Below are positions 12,542-20,101 of a stretch of 20,101 nt of DNA, in pieces. The DNA lies in IMG/VR virus record IMGVR_UViG_3300025093_000155, positions 1 through 20,101 of that record. The stretch is one strand, 5' to 3'. A program made the position numbers and the translations under genes. Origin of the DNA: a virus. Every line of letters begins with the position of its first letter. The first letter of the stretch is position 1. Under the pieces are notes generated by a model, which made no database searches, was not told the DNA's origin, and worked only from the letters and a program-made list of their open reading frames with translations.

Positions 12542-15480
12542 CAGTTGTTCTCCCTCAATACAGCACGAAGCTCGTCACCGCCGGGAATACTTTTTAGTGT
12601 TTCAAACTTAGCATCTTTACCCGACGCAGCATCTGCTACATCCTGAGCAAAATTACCTACAAAACCACTGGGAGGAGCTAACGACTCAACCATATAATCT
12701 ACTGGTTGGTCTAAAAACTTTTTAGTGGAGTACTCATCACCTAATCGACCATAAGTAAATACCTGTATAGGCTGACTAGCTGCTTTAATTCCAACGTCTT
12801 CAAGGGTAGGCTCTTTATCCTCGTTGCCTAATATCCATTGAGGTATTCCTCTTAGCTCATCAATAATGCCATAGCCAAGACCTGCAAATACCATGTATCG
12901 CGCTGTAAAAGAACCAGCGGCTTTATAGTTACCTTTAGATATGTTATCAATAATGCCTTGCTTTAAAAGCTCACCTTGCATAATGGCAAAGCCAGACAGT
13001 GCATACATAGGACGGACAAAGTTAGCCCAAGGTTTCATTAAGTAGTAAAGAGGACGCCCAGCAGCAGAAATAAGTTGCTGTTCACCTAAGCGTGTAAACA
13101 TACCTCTTAGTACAATTTGTTGTACTTGATCAGGCATGTCTTCTACTTCAGTACCTTTAACTAAGTGAGGTCTTATTAAGGCACGTTCTCTCGCAGAAAA
13201 ATAAACAGAAAAATCATCTTTAAATTTTTTACTATCTTTAGCTGCTTCTCTCATTGAATTGTGTGCAGCCCGTAAAGAAACACCTTTTCCTTTTCTGTCT
13301 GATGCCCTAAAAACAGAAAACTTAAAGCTAACGTCTTGGTAAAAGTCTGCCGCTTTTTCGTAGTAAGCTTTGTTTAAACCCTCATCAAACCCTGCTTGAA
13401 ACTCTCCTATGTTTTTATTAGATCCTCCTATGCCTAAGTCTTGAATACGCATACCTTCTCTATTAAGCATAGCTTTAAGTGTAGGTTTAACACCACTCTT
13501 TACCATTGATATAGAGGTATCATGTAAGTTTAAAAAAGCAGAATCAAACTGACCAAGCGTACCACCATAGACTTGCTTCATCCACGCAGTAATAAAATTA
13601 CTTGTACTTGTTTTAGCGCCTAAGTACGTAGTGTTAGTAAGCTCCGCTATTTGTTTAGCAGTTTTAGGCGACAATGTTTGAGCTTGTACAGTGCGCTGTA
13701 GCTCTCTAAAAAAGTCATTAGTGTTTCCGTTCAAAGGTATACTAGGACGCATTTTAAAATTCTTTGCAATCTCTATAAGCATCTGCTCGTGAGACATACG
13801 GTTGATTTGCTCTAGTATAGGATTGGAATAATCGTTAAGTTCTTCTAACTCCATTTCTTGAGCAAGCTTTCTACTACGTTCTTTAGAACCCGGATTTTGC
13901 AGTGTGCCTGTTTCAATAGCAGTACCTAAGACTTCTTCCTCGTCTAACGCAGAACGCTTAATACCAGAAGCCCAGTGTATTTCATCTTGTAAAACATCCT
14001 GCTTGTAAATACTTTTAACGTCAGACTGGTGCTTTTTAGAATCTGCAACTAACTGCTTAAATAAGTTGTAGGCAGGTCTGCTCAGTTCTTCTGATGCATT
14101 AGTAAGCAGCACCTTGAAGTTTTCAGGTTCAAGATGAAGATCAAGAAACATTGCTTTATTCATTGGAGAATTACTCCAATCAACTAATTCAGAAAGACTG
14201 TCCTTAACTTTATCATCGTAATATTTGGTGTATAGAAGTTCTTGGTTGCGTGTTGCTGTTTCAAAAGAGCTTGCAAAAATAGCGCCTATACGAGGACCAG
14301 CAAGCTTGGATACAATAGCAGAAGTAGGGCGCAAAGCTTTATTGAAAAAACCAACGGTAGCAGAGGGGTTAACATCGTATAACCCACGCATAGCCATTTT
14401 ATCGTATTCTATTAGTTCCTCAAACGGCTTAGGTTTACGGTATCGTTGTGGCAACACAACTTGCTTAACCATGTCGTCTACAACACCCGCTTGCTCTAGT
14501 TCCTTTTTAATAAAAGCACGACGCTCTGCTGATCCTTTAGCAAGAGTAGGAGCCTTAGGAGCTTCTATAACTTGATCTGTTAGCTCGTCTAATTTATTTT
14601 GAGCCTTTGTTGCGGCAGAAGTTGCACTAGCTATCTTAGTTTCGTCGCCTGAATCTAATGCTTTTTGTAGTCTAGTCTCTGCAGTTTTAAGACCTTTAGC
14701 AGCAGCGTCCCATTGATTGCCTAATTTTTTCTGTTCGGCCTCAAAACGAGGTAGCTCTATTTTTTTCCACTGTTCAAAGTCGTCAAAATCAGGACGTGCT
14801 TGTTCTACGTCAAAACGAATAGCAGCATCGTCAGCTAATTGCTTAACACCTTCAATAGTTTCTAGGTTAAACTCAGGATCTGCTAACTCTTTTCTCACTC
14901 TTTCTGCAAACTCTGGGCCTTCTTTTAAAGCTGTAGCCGCTACAGGAGTTTTAGTCATACCTACGCCAGCAATATCTTTAATAGCAGAAGATAATTTTGC
15001 AGGATCTCTAGCTACTTGAGCAAAACCACCACCTAACACAGACATTTCACCTGCAAGACGAGTAGCAAAAGCACCTATATCTTCTTCTACGAAGCGTTGA
15101 TTAGGGTCTAGACGAGGGTCTATCATAGCCAATGCTTCACGACCAGTAGGTACGTCTTGGCCTGTAGCTAGTTCATAAAGTGCAGTAGCAGGGGAGGCTA
15201 CAAAGGTAGCTAAGTCAGCAACAGCACCCACACCAGCAGCAGAAGTTTGCTGGATACCTTCTGCTAAGTTTTCAAGCATAGTATCTTCAGCCGCTTCTAG
15301 TCTGTAATCTGCTTGCGCTCTTTCTTGCTCTGCTTGTTTAAGCTCTTCTTCTAAACGAGTACGCTCTGGCTCTGCTCTAAGATATCGGTAGGCATTAACT
15401 ACCTCATCAAACTCTGCAGTACCTTTCTTGTCTTCGTTGTTAATGAGCCAGCTTGCATATGCTTGAACTCTATCGACCAT
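12541..15480 (-). CDS. large internal virion / DNA-ejection protein (putative, 979 aa)
   Basis: The size, the position after two other putative internal proteins and the composition match the role of T7 gp16, the large ejection protein, but no clear sequence relation is seen. Visible parts: a charged coiled-coil stretch at about 38-75, an Ala/Gly-rich apolar segment at about 81-107 (AAGVGAVADLATFVASPATA), another long coil around 235-300, and an apolar segment near the C-terminus (RYMVFAGLGYGIIDELRG). I see no lytic transglycosylase motif like that in T7 gp16. The C-terminal part with IPQWILGNED and IPGGDELRAVL resembles the ends of large polyvalent phage proteins. ATG 15480 has AGGA in front and is 1 nt after the upstream stop. 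Confidence 0.75.
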   Translation of the reverse strand: MVDRVQAYASWLINNEDKKGTAEFDEVVNAYRYLRAEPERTRLEEELKQAEQERAQADYRLEAAEDTMLENLAEGIQQTSAAGVGAVADLATFVASPATALYELATGQDVPTGREALAMIDPRLDPNQRFVEEDIGAFATRLAGEMSVLGGGFAQVARDPAKLSSAIKDIAGVGMTKTPVAATALKEGPEFAERVRKELADPEFNLETIEGVKQLADDAAIRFDVEQARPDFDDFEQWKKIELPRFEAEQKKLGNQWDAAAKGLKTAETRLQKALDSGDETKIASATSAATKAQNKLDELTDQVIEAPKAPTLAKGSAERRAFIKKELEQAGVVDDMVKQVVLPQRYRKPKPFEELIEYDKMAMRGLYDVNPSATVGFFNKALRPTSAIVSKLAGPRIGAIFASSFETATRNQELLYTKYYDDKVKDSLSELVDWSNSPMNKAMFLDLHLEPENFKVLLTNASEELSRPAYNLFKQLVADSKKHQSDVKSIYKQDVLQDEIHWASGIKRSALDEEEVLGTAIETGTLQNPGSKERSRKLAQEMELEELNDYSNPILEQINRMSHEQMLIEIAKNFKMRPSIPLNGNTNDFFRELQRTVQAQTLSPKTAKQIAELTNTTYLGAKTSTSNFITAWMKQVYGGTLGQFDSAFLNLHDTSISMVKSGVKPTLKAMLNREGMRIQDLGIGGSNKNIGEFQAGFDEGLNKAYYEKAADFYQDVSFKFSVFRASDRKGKGVSLRAAHNSMREAAKDSKKFKDDFSVYFSARERALIRPHLVKGTEVEDMPDQVQQIVLRGMFTRLGEQQLISAAGRPLYYLMKPWANFVRPMYALSGFAIMQGELLKQGIIDNISKGNYKAAGSFTARYMVFAGLGYGIIDELRGIPQWILGNEDKEPTLEDVGIKAASQPIQVFTYGRLGDEYSTKKFLDQPVDYMVESLAPPSGFVGNFAQDVADAASGKDAKFETLKSIPGGDELRAVLRENN

Positions 15481-15481
15481 A

Positions 15482-16759
15482 TTAAAATCCTGCTATTTCA
15501 TCAGCCTTAGAAAAGTCTACTATTTCTTCTGATTCTATAGCTTTTCCAGAAGTAGATGTAGGTTGCTCATTATTAGTAGTGCCTAGAACTTCTTCTAAAG
15601 TGACGGGAGGTAATCCTTGAGCGGTTAAAACAGCGTTGTGTGCAGCTAAAGTTTCTTCTTGTGCAGCTCTTTTAGCTAACTCGACAGCCCTACGATTTAT
15701 TTCCTGCTCATCAATACCATCGATTGCCCTAGGCATGTTTGTATTTTCTTCTCTCCTAAGTTGATCTTCCGCTATTTTAGTGTAGTTCTTCCATATATTT
15801 TGAGGAGGTTGTTTAGCAGCAATCTTAATTAAATTTTCCCTAAGATTAACCATCCTGTCTTTTTGCCTAGCTTGAGCATTAACGGCATCCGTTACTGCAT
15901 TATAGTAAGCAGTGTCTATTGATTTATAGGCAGCGTCATGCTGTCTGCGACCTGCTTCAGTCCATGTACCCTTATTTGCAAAATCAGGATAATCATCTTT
16001 TAAACGCTTTATTCTTTCTTTCAATACATCTCTAACTTCTTTTCTAATTATTGTGTTAGCATCAATATTGGCTTCTAACTCTTCAACAGGAGACGTACTA
16101 GATAAGTAAGTGTCTCTATCAGCCGCCGCCTCAGTCAGTTGCGTATGCCTTAACTGCCTATTAGCAGATTCTATAGCTTGCTGCTCTACTGCTTCAATTA
16201 CCCCAGTAAAACCAGCATCTGACCATTTCTTTTTAGCTTGTTCTATTGTGGCTTCGTCTGTACCACTAGCGAGTAAAGACCTAAAAGCCCGTGATACACC
16301 TTGCTCTTGTTGTGTACGCTCTTTTACTCTAGCAGCATCTTCCAAGGACTTTCTCTGTAAAACACGAAGTTCTTCTGCATCTGTACGTCCAATGTATCCT
16401 TTAGAATCTAAGCCTGATTGGGCAGCAATACCCGCCATAGACTGCTCATACCTACGTTGAAGCTCTGGATCATCTGTACTAGCTCTAGCTGCTTCTAGCT
16501 TGCTTATAGCTTTTAACGCCTCTTGCTTTACAAAAGCATCTTTAGCAGCAGTCGCTTTTTGAACACCTTCTCTTGTTTTAGCATTAGCTATGTCATACTC
16601 AAGACGTTGTAAAGGGTCCATTTTACGATAGTCTTCTAAAGCTTTTTGTTGTTTTAACTGACCGGGTATGCTTCCTATAGCAGCACCTGCCCCAAACAAG
16701 CTTTTAGACATAGCGGGGTTTGCTAAGTTCTGTAAAAAACTCTGTGCAAAGTTAACCAT
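15482..16759 (-). CDS. putative internal virion protein (425 aa)
   Basis: The product begins with an apolar, Gly/Ala-containing segment (KSLFGAGAAIGSIPGQL) and then is largely helical with many Lys, Glu, Gln and Ala residues, as in inner-core or ejection proteins (T7 gp15 takes this place). No catalytic motif is visible. The C-terminal 60 residues are acidic and Thr/Ser-rich and look disordered. ATG 16759 is preceded by GAGGAAA on the - strand. It is next to the 979-aa gene with only 1 nt between them, which indicates coordinated expression. The assignment is by context and composition. Confidence 0.7.
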   Translation of the reverse strand: MVNFAQSFLQNLANPAMSKSLFGAGAAIGSIPGQLKQQKALEDYRKMDPLQRLEYDIANAKTREGVQKATAAKDAFVKQEALKAISKLEAARASTDDPELQRRYEQSMAGIAAQSGLDSKGYIGRTDAEELRVLQRKSLEDAARVKERTQQEQGVSRAFRSLLASGTDEATIEQAKKKWSDAGFTGVIEAVEQQAIESANRQLRHTQLTEAAADRDTYLSSTSPVEELEANIDANTIIRKEVRDVLKERIKRLKDDYPDFANKGTWTEAGRRQHDAAYKSIDTAYYNAVTDAVNAQARQKDRMVNLRENLIKIAAKQPPQNIWKNYTKIAEDQLRREENTNMPRAIDGIDEQEINRRAVELAKRAAQEETLAAHNAVLTAQGLPPVTLEEVLGTTNNEQPTSTSGKAIESEEIVDFSKADEIAGF

Positions 16760-16773
16760 TATTCTTTCCTCAC

Positions 16774-17631
16774 TTAAGTACTTTTAGGAAATAAGCCGCC
16801 TATAGCGCCACTCAGCATGCTACCGCCTACACCACCAGCAATGTTTGCCTGTCCTGTAGCCGCTGCCAGAAGACCCTGAAGACCTGTAGCGTACGTTTGT
16901 CCGTATGTTCCTGCTTGTTGTGCAATGGCTTGACGACGTTGCTCTGCCGCTGTCATACCGGGCTGTAAAGCATTCAACAGTTGAGCCTGAGGTAGGTAGC
17001 TACCAGCCAACATACCCTGTCCTAACTGTGCCGTTTGCATTCGTTCTTGTCCTGCAAAGTTCATGGCGTTTAAGATGGCAGTGTTACGGGCTTCTTCCTG
17101 CGCTTTAGCTAGAGCCAGTCCTTCAGGAGTACCACCAAACATATCTGTACGTACACCCAAACGACCTTGTGCCGCTAGTCTGTTCTCTAACGCTAGACGC
17201 TCTCGCTCCTGCTGAGGAGACATAGCCGTCATCATTCGGTCAAAGACTTGCTGCTCTCTTTCTTCTGGAGACATAGCCGCTTGACCAAACAAATCACCTG
17301 CGCTCTGGAATAGCTGTTGCTGAAACGCTTGCTCTTCTGGAGACATTTGTATGCCATATGACATTTGACCAGTAACAGGGTCTTGAGTCATACCAAACTG
17401 TCCACCTGTCGCAGTAGTAACAGTATAAGGCTGGAACTCCATCATCCCTGATAGTCTGTCTGCTAGCCCGCCGGGACCAGAAAGCTCAGTAAACGCTCTT
17501 TCGCCTATGTCGCCAAGATCGCTGTAGCCTCTTTCAGCTAGAGCAAGACCTGCAGCGCCTAAACCTAAGGCACCTGCGTTTGCTGCTGCGTTTTCAGCGC
17601 CTCCCAGTAATTCTATTAACCAATCTGGCAT
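16774..17631 (-). CDS. putative internal virion protein, Gln/Ala/Met-rich (285 aa)
   Basis: The N-terminus has an Ala/Gly/Leu-rich apolar segment (AANAGALGLGAAGLALAERG) and the C-terminus another Gly-rich one (ANIAGGVGGSMLSGAIGGLF), both possibly membrane-active. Between them is a Gln-rich helical region with three imperfect copies of an MSPEE/MSPQQ unit (near residues 96, 120 and 136). Proteins of this look are common in marine podoviruses at the T7 gp14 position and are taken as inner-core or ejection proteins. The start ATG shares one base with the upstream stop (TAATG); GGAGG precedes it. The assignment is by context and composition. Confidence 0.7.
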   Translation of the reverse strand: MPDWLIELLGGAENAAANAGALGLGAAGLALAERGYSDLGDIGERAFTELSGPGGLADRLSGMMEFQPYTVTTATGGQFGMTQDPVTGQMSYGIQMSPEEQAFQQQLFQSAGDLFGQAAMSPEEREQQVFDRMMTAMSPQQERERLALENRLAAQGRLGVRTDMFGGTPEGLALAKAQEEARNTAILNAMNFAGQERMQTAQLGQGMLAGSYLPQAQLLNALQPGMTAAEQRRQAIAQQAGTYGQTYATGLQGLLAAATGQANIAGGVGGSMLSGAIGGLFPKST

Positions 17632-17864
17632 TAGTATGTACCTCCATCTATTGTTCCTGTTGACAGAGTTCCGTTAAAGGTCAATGCAGGAATTGTTACT
17701 GTTCCTGTAAAAGTGGGTGAAGCAAGATCAGCTTTTGTTGCGATTGCTGTAGCGATAGCGTCAAACTCTGTCTCAAACTCTGTTCCTTTAATAACTTTGC
17801 CAGCGTCACCAGAAGGTAGACTATCTTTAGCAGCAAAGTCAGTAGTCTTAGTATAATTACTCAT
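17631..17864 (-). CDS. short tail-fibre N-terminus-like protein (77 aa)
   Basis: The product starts MSNYTKTTDFAAKDSLPSGD and continues with GTEFETEFDAIATAIATKAD and ASPTFTGTVTIP, the pattern of the N-terminal particle-binding part of tail fibres in many marine podoviruses. In such fibres a large receptor-binding part follows. Here the gene ends after 77 residues and the next ORF is a different protein, so it is either a self-standing short adaptor or a fibre whose tip is encoded elsewhere. It overlaps both neighbours (ATGA and TAATG), so it is not a broken remnant by its layout. The start has AGGT upstream. Confidence 0.75.
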   Translation of the reverse strand: MSNYTKTTDFAAKDSLPSGDAGKVIKGTEFETEFDAIATAIATKADLASPTFTGTVTIPALTFNGTLSTGTIDGGTY

Positions 17865-19417
17865 ATTGTTTTACCTACTAGTGCTAGTACATTTATTTCT
17901 TGTAAAGATAATTTGAATCCGTCAATGTCAGATTCAAGCCCAATTGAAAGAGTTCCACCACTACCATTAGCATTTATTGCGGTGCGAGATGTTAATTCGC
18001 CTCCGCTGTATTCTGACAATGGATTTGAATTGTAAGTAGGATCCTCTGTTCCATGAAATTCATTAACATTAAACTCAGCTTGTCCTTGAGTGCTTAACGG
18101 GATAAAAGAACTATTATATGCAGTACTAAAGTCATAGCCCCACTTAATAAAAAGACTAGCACCACTACCACCAATAACAGTAGGTCTAAGCTTTTTAAGA
18201 AACTTAAGTTTAGCTGGATCACCAAATGTAAGCTCTGGACTGAAGTATACGAAGCGATAGGAAGTACCGTTGTCTTGATTACCAGAGTAAATACCTATGC
18301 CATTACTACTACCAATAAGTAGAGTACCGTCGTCTTTTCTTTCGTAACCAGTGAAACCAGTGCCGGGCCATCGAGTTACTCTGTATGCTCCGTTCTCTAC
18401 CGTACCTCTAACATCAAAGCAAAGTGTGATATCTTGACTTCTAAACGTTAATAAGTAAAAGCTTTCTTCTGGGTGATACACTGATGTAAAGGTTTCGTTA
18501 GGAGAAGATAGTAAAGATATTATGTCTTTTGTTATTGTTGCCGATAGGTTGCTTAAAGGCATAGACTTTTCTTGTATGGTCCTGCCAAAGCTGCGCAAGC
18601 CGGTGTAAGACAAGAACAACACGTCTGTACCAGTGTACTGTACTGTGTCTCTATCAACACATCCTACGCCTGACACAGTGTCCTTTAACGCCATAGAGGA
18701 TGGATCAGTAGCGCCTGAGTACACAACAATACTGTGCTTACCAAATATGATAAGAGCATCGTTGTGGGCCGCTAACGCTACAATTTCATCACGGCCATCA
18801 GGCCATACAGTAGTAATATCAATAGACCCTGACGAGCCTCCAGACCATGCATGCCCTATAAGTGTGTCAGACCAATAAATAGTAGATTTGTCTGTAGTAA
18901 AGTCAGCCGTCCATAACCTACCGTAAGCCGCTAGTACCTCATTGCCATACATAGTACTAGATACACCAGTAGCGTGAGTGTGATTACTCATAGCCTGTAC
19001 TGCACCAGAGGTATTATCGTAAACTAAAGGCTCGTAGCCACGCTGAAAGAAATACACATGGTCGTTAAAGTTAACTATCTTCCAGTTGTCAGCAGTAATC
19101 GTGTAACTTCCGGGCGTAGCGTCAACGAGAGTAGTAGTACCAGTCATTATTTTGTTGTTACCAACAGAAAAAATAACCGTGTTACCTGCATCATCTTTAA
19201 ATTCTTTTATAGCTTGTATGCTTGCTGTTCCTAATACTGTCTTATTAGTAGTAGTGACAGATAAACCTTTACGTGCTGCAACTCGACCACGCTTGTCAAT
19301 AACTGCATTGTCAGCTATTTCAGCAAACGACGGATCTTGCGCCAGCGGAGAATCTTCTGTGTTGATTCCTTTAAAGCCGGGAGCTACAAGATTTATGCTT
19401 TTTAGTTGTTGAGCCAT
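17861..19417 (-). CDS. tail nozzle / stabilisation protein (gp12-like position, 518 aa)
   Basis: The product is beta-rich throughout, with repeated short strands and SG/SD turns (TIYWSDTLIGHAWSGG, DALIIFGKHSIVVYSGA, TDVLFLSYTGLRSF) that suggest a beta-propeller-type fold. It starts MAQQLKSINLVAPGFKGINT and has an early region DNAVIDKRGRVAARKGL. This start is typical of tail hub or stabilisation proteins of podoviruses, which close the tail in the role of T7 gp12 or P22 gp10. It directly follows the adaptor gene, as gp12 follows gp11 in T7. ATG 19417 has TGAGGT in front, and 7 nt separate it from the upstream stop. Confidence 0.75.
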   Translation of the reverse strand: MAQQLKSINLVAPGFKGINTEDSPLAQDPSFAEIADNAVIDKRGRVAARKGLSVTTTNKTVLGTASIQAIKEFKDDAGNTVIFSVGNNKIMTGTTTLVDATPGSYTITADNWKIVNFNDHVYFFQRGYEPLVYDNTSGAVQAMSNHTHATGVSSTMYGNEVLAAYGRLWTADFTTDKSTIYWSDTLIGHAWSGGSSGSIDITTVWPDGRDEIVALAAHNDALIIFGKHSIVVYSGATDPSSMALKDTVSGVGCVDRDTVQYTGTDVLFLSYTGLRSFGRTIQEKSMPLSNLSATITKDIISLLSSPNETFTSVYHPEESFYLLTFRSQDITLCFDVRGTVENGAYRVTRWPGTGFTGYERKDDGTLLIGSSNGIGIYSGNQDNGTSYRFVYFSPELTFGDPAKLKFLKKLRPTVIGGSGASLFIKWGYDFSTAYNSSFIPLSTQGQAEFNVNEFHGTEDPTYNSNPLSEYSGGELTSRTAINANGSGGTLSIGLESDIDGFKLSLQEINVLALVGKTI

Positions 19418-19424
19418 ACGTACC

Positions 19425-20099
19425 TCAAGGTGTATAGAATATTACTTCTTCTGGGTGTTTTGCGGCATCGATAGCAATAGCATCAGATAAATACTGGTTA
19501 GCTATAGTGAAGTACTCAGAAGCAGAAGTACCTCCAGTCTCTCCACGTTCTCGTGCAGCTAAAGCTACGGCAAGATGCAACACAGGATCAGCAGGTATGT
19601 ACAAATACGAACCGTCCATCGCTAAATCGTCTTTACGTAAAACGCAGTTAAACCTGAGTGTGTAAACTCCGTCTGGTTTTGGGTATATATCTACACGAGT
19701 ATCTCCGGTTCCGGTCTGAATACCATTATATGTAAAATAACGAGGAGACCCCGACACAACATCATCAATTAAGTACTTCTCATCAAACCATTTCTGAGTT
19801 TGATAAGTCATGACATGGTTACTTGTGTCATTAATTACGTTAAGTTCTTTAATGTTGTTCTGACTACCAGAAAGAATATAGCTAAAAACACCTTCCGAAG
19901 TAGTGATTGTTAGGGTTGTTCTTAATGCAGACCAATCCCAAGCTGCTTCTACTAATTTTTTGGCATCGTTAACTATATCGCCTATAAGTTTACTGTAAGA
20001 GTTTTCGTTAACTGAATCTACTTCAGGTTCACGTAATCTTCTCAGCACGGCGTTGACTAACTGGAGTCTTGTTGGCATAGTTGGTAGAATACTTGTCAT
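19425..20099 (-). CDS. head-tail adaptor / tail tubular protein A (gp11-like)
   Basis: The 224-aa product starts with helices (TRLQLVNAVLRRLREPEVDS and IGDIVNDAKKLVEAAWDWSALR), then strands, and ends in a long helix (DPVLHLAVALAARERGE and TIANQYLSDAIAID). The helix-W-strand layout with a YIPADPVLHLAVALAARERGE block is characteristic of the gp11-like adaptor that links portal and tail nozzle. ATG 20099 is only 2 nt from the window edge, so its ribosome-binding site cannot be seen; the next Met (residue 8) is an alternative start. The portal, scaffold and capsid genes would be expected beyond the window edge. Confidence 0.8.
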   Translation of the reverse strand: MTSILPTMPTRLQLVNAVLRRLREPEVDSVNENSYSKLIGDIVNDAKKLVEAAWDWSALRTTLTITTSEGVFSYILSGSQNNIKELNVINDTSNHVMTYQTQKWFDEKYLIDDVVSGSPRYFTYNGIQTGTGDTRVDIYPKPDGVYTLRFNCVLRKDDLAMDGSYLYIPADPVLHLAVALAARERGETGGTSASEYFTIANQYLSDAIAIDAAKHPEEVIFYTP

Positions 20100-20101
20100 G
20101 A

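Noticed and set aside
14225-15019. Two + strand frames of 116 and 100 aa opposite the 979-aa gene
   Set aside because: They are Ser/Ala-rich shadows of the Ala/Lys-rich - strand gene, without ribosome-binding sites and against the transcription direction.
16110-16460. 116-aa + strand frame opposite the 425-aa gene
   Set aside because: The Ser/Cys/Ala composition is that of an antisense shadow; no start signal is visible.

Overview
The window looks like part of the genome of a tailed phage with a short tail (podovirus), built on a T7-like replication module but with a cobalamin-dependent (class II) ribonucleotide reductase, a metallophosphoesterase and no visible phage RNA polymerase. This combination is known from marine podoviruses of the cobavirus / Zobellviridae type (e.g. 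the roseophage SIO1 group); that placement is an inference from gene content and was not tested by alignment. The host is therefore probably a marine alpha- or gammaproteobacterium.

Layout. Positions 1-3441 (+ strand) hold a tightly packed run of mostly small genes: two Cys-rich putative zinc-binding proteins, several small acidic proteins of unknown function, a 241-aa protein with a CX7CX3C cluster, a short protein resembling sigma-70 region 4.2, and a 37-aa very basic peptide. Many gene pairs overlap by 1 to 17 nt or share a stop/start, which suggests translational coupling. Positions 3403-3520 hold an extended -10 promoter and an AT-rich, palindrome-rich gap (candidate promoter/operator or origin). 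Positions 3521-11816 (+) hold the replication and nucleotide module: small acidic protein, primase-helicase, zinc protein, family A DNA polymerase, a second promoter with the same architecture, ssDNA-binding protein, 5'-3' exonuclease, endonuclease I, metallophosphoesterase, a 49-aa protein, a DUF3310 protein and class II ribonucleotide reductase. A GC-rich hairpin with a T-run closes this unit at 11822-11841.

The - strand then carries a convergent late block, read from 20099 down to 11840: tail adaptor (gp11-like), tail nozzle/hub-like protein (gp12-like position), a very short tail-fibre N-terminus-like protein, and three or four probable internal virion / DNA-ejection proteins including one of 979 aa. 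Portal, capsid, terminase, receptor-binding fibre and lysis genes are not in the window. There is no gap over 300 bases without a gene, and no tRNA, CRISPR array or insertion sequence was seen.

How it works together. Early genes probably take over the host. The sigma-region-4-like protein sits just upstream of two promoters that share CGCATTAGC, 13 nt, then GTGTGGTATA, so it is a candidate partner for host RNA polymerase at these sites (inference). The replication enzymes are recognisable T7 relatives but appear to lack the surfaces T7 uses to hold its replisome together: the thioredoxin-binding loop of the polymerase and the acidic C-terminal tails of helicase and SSB.
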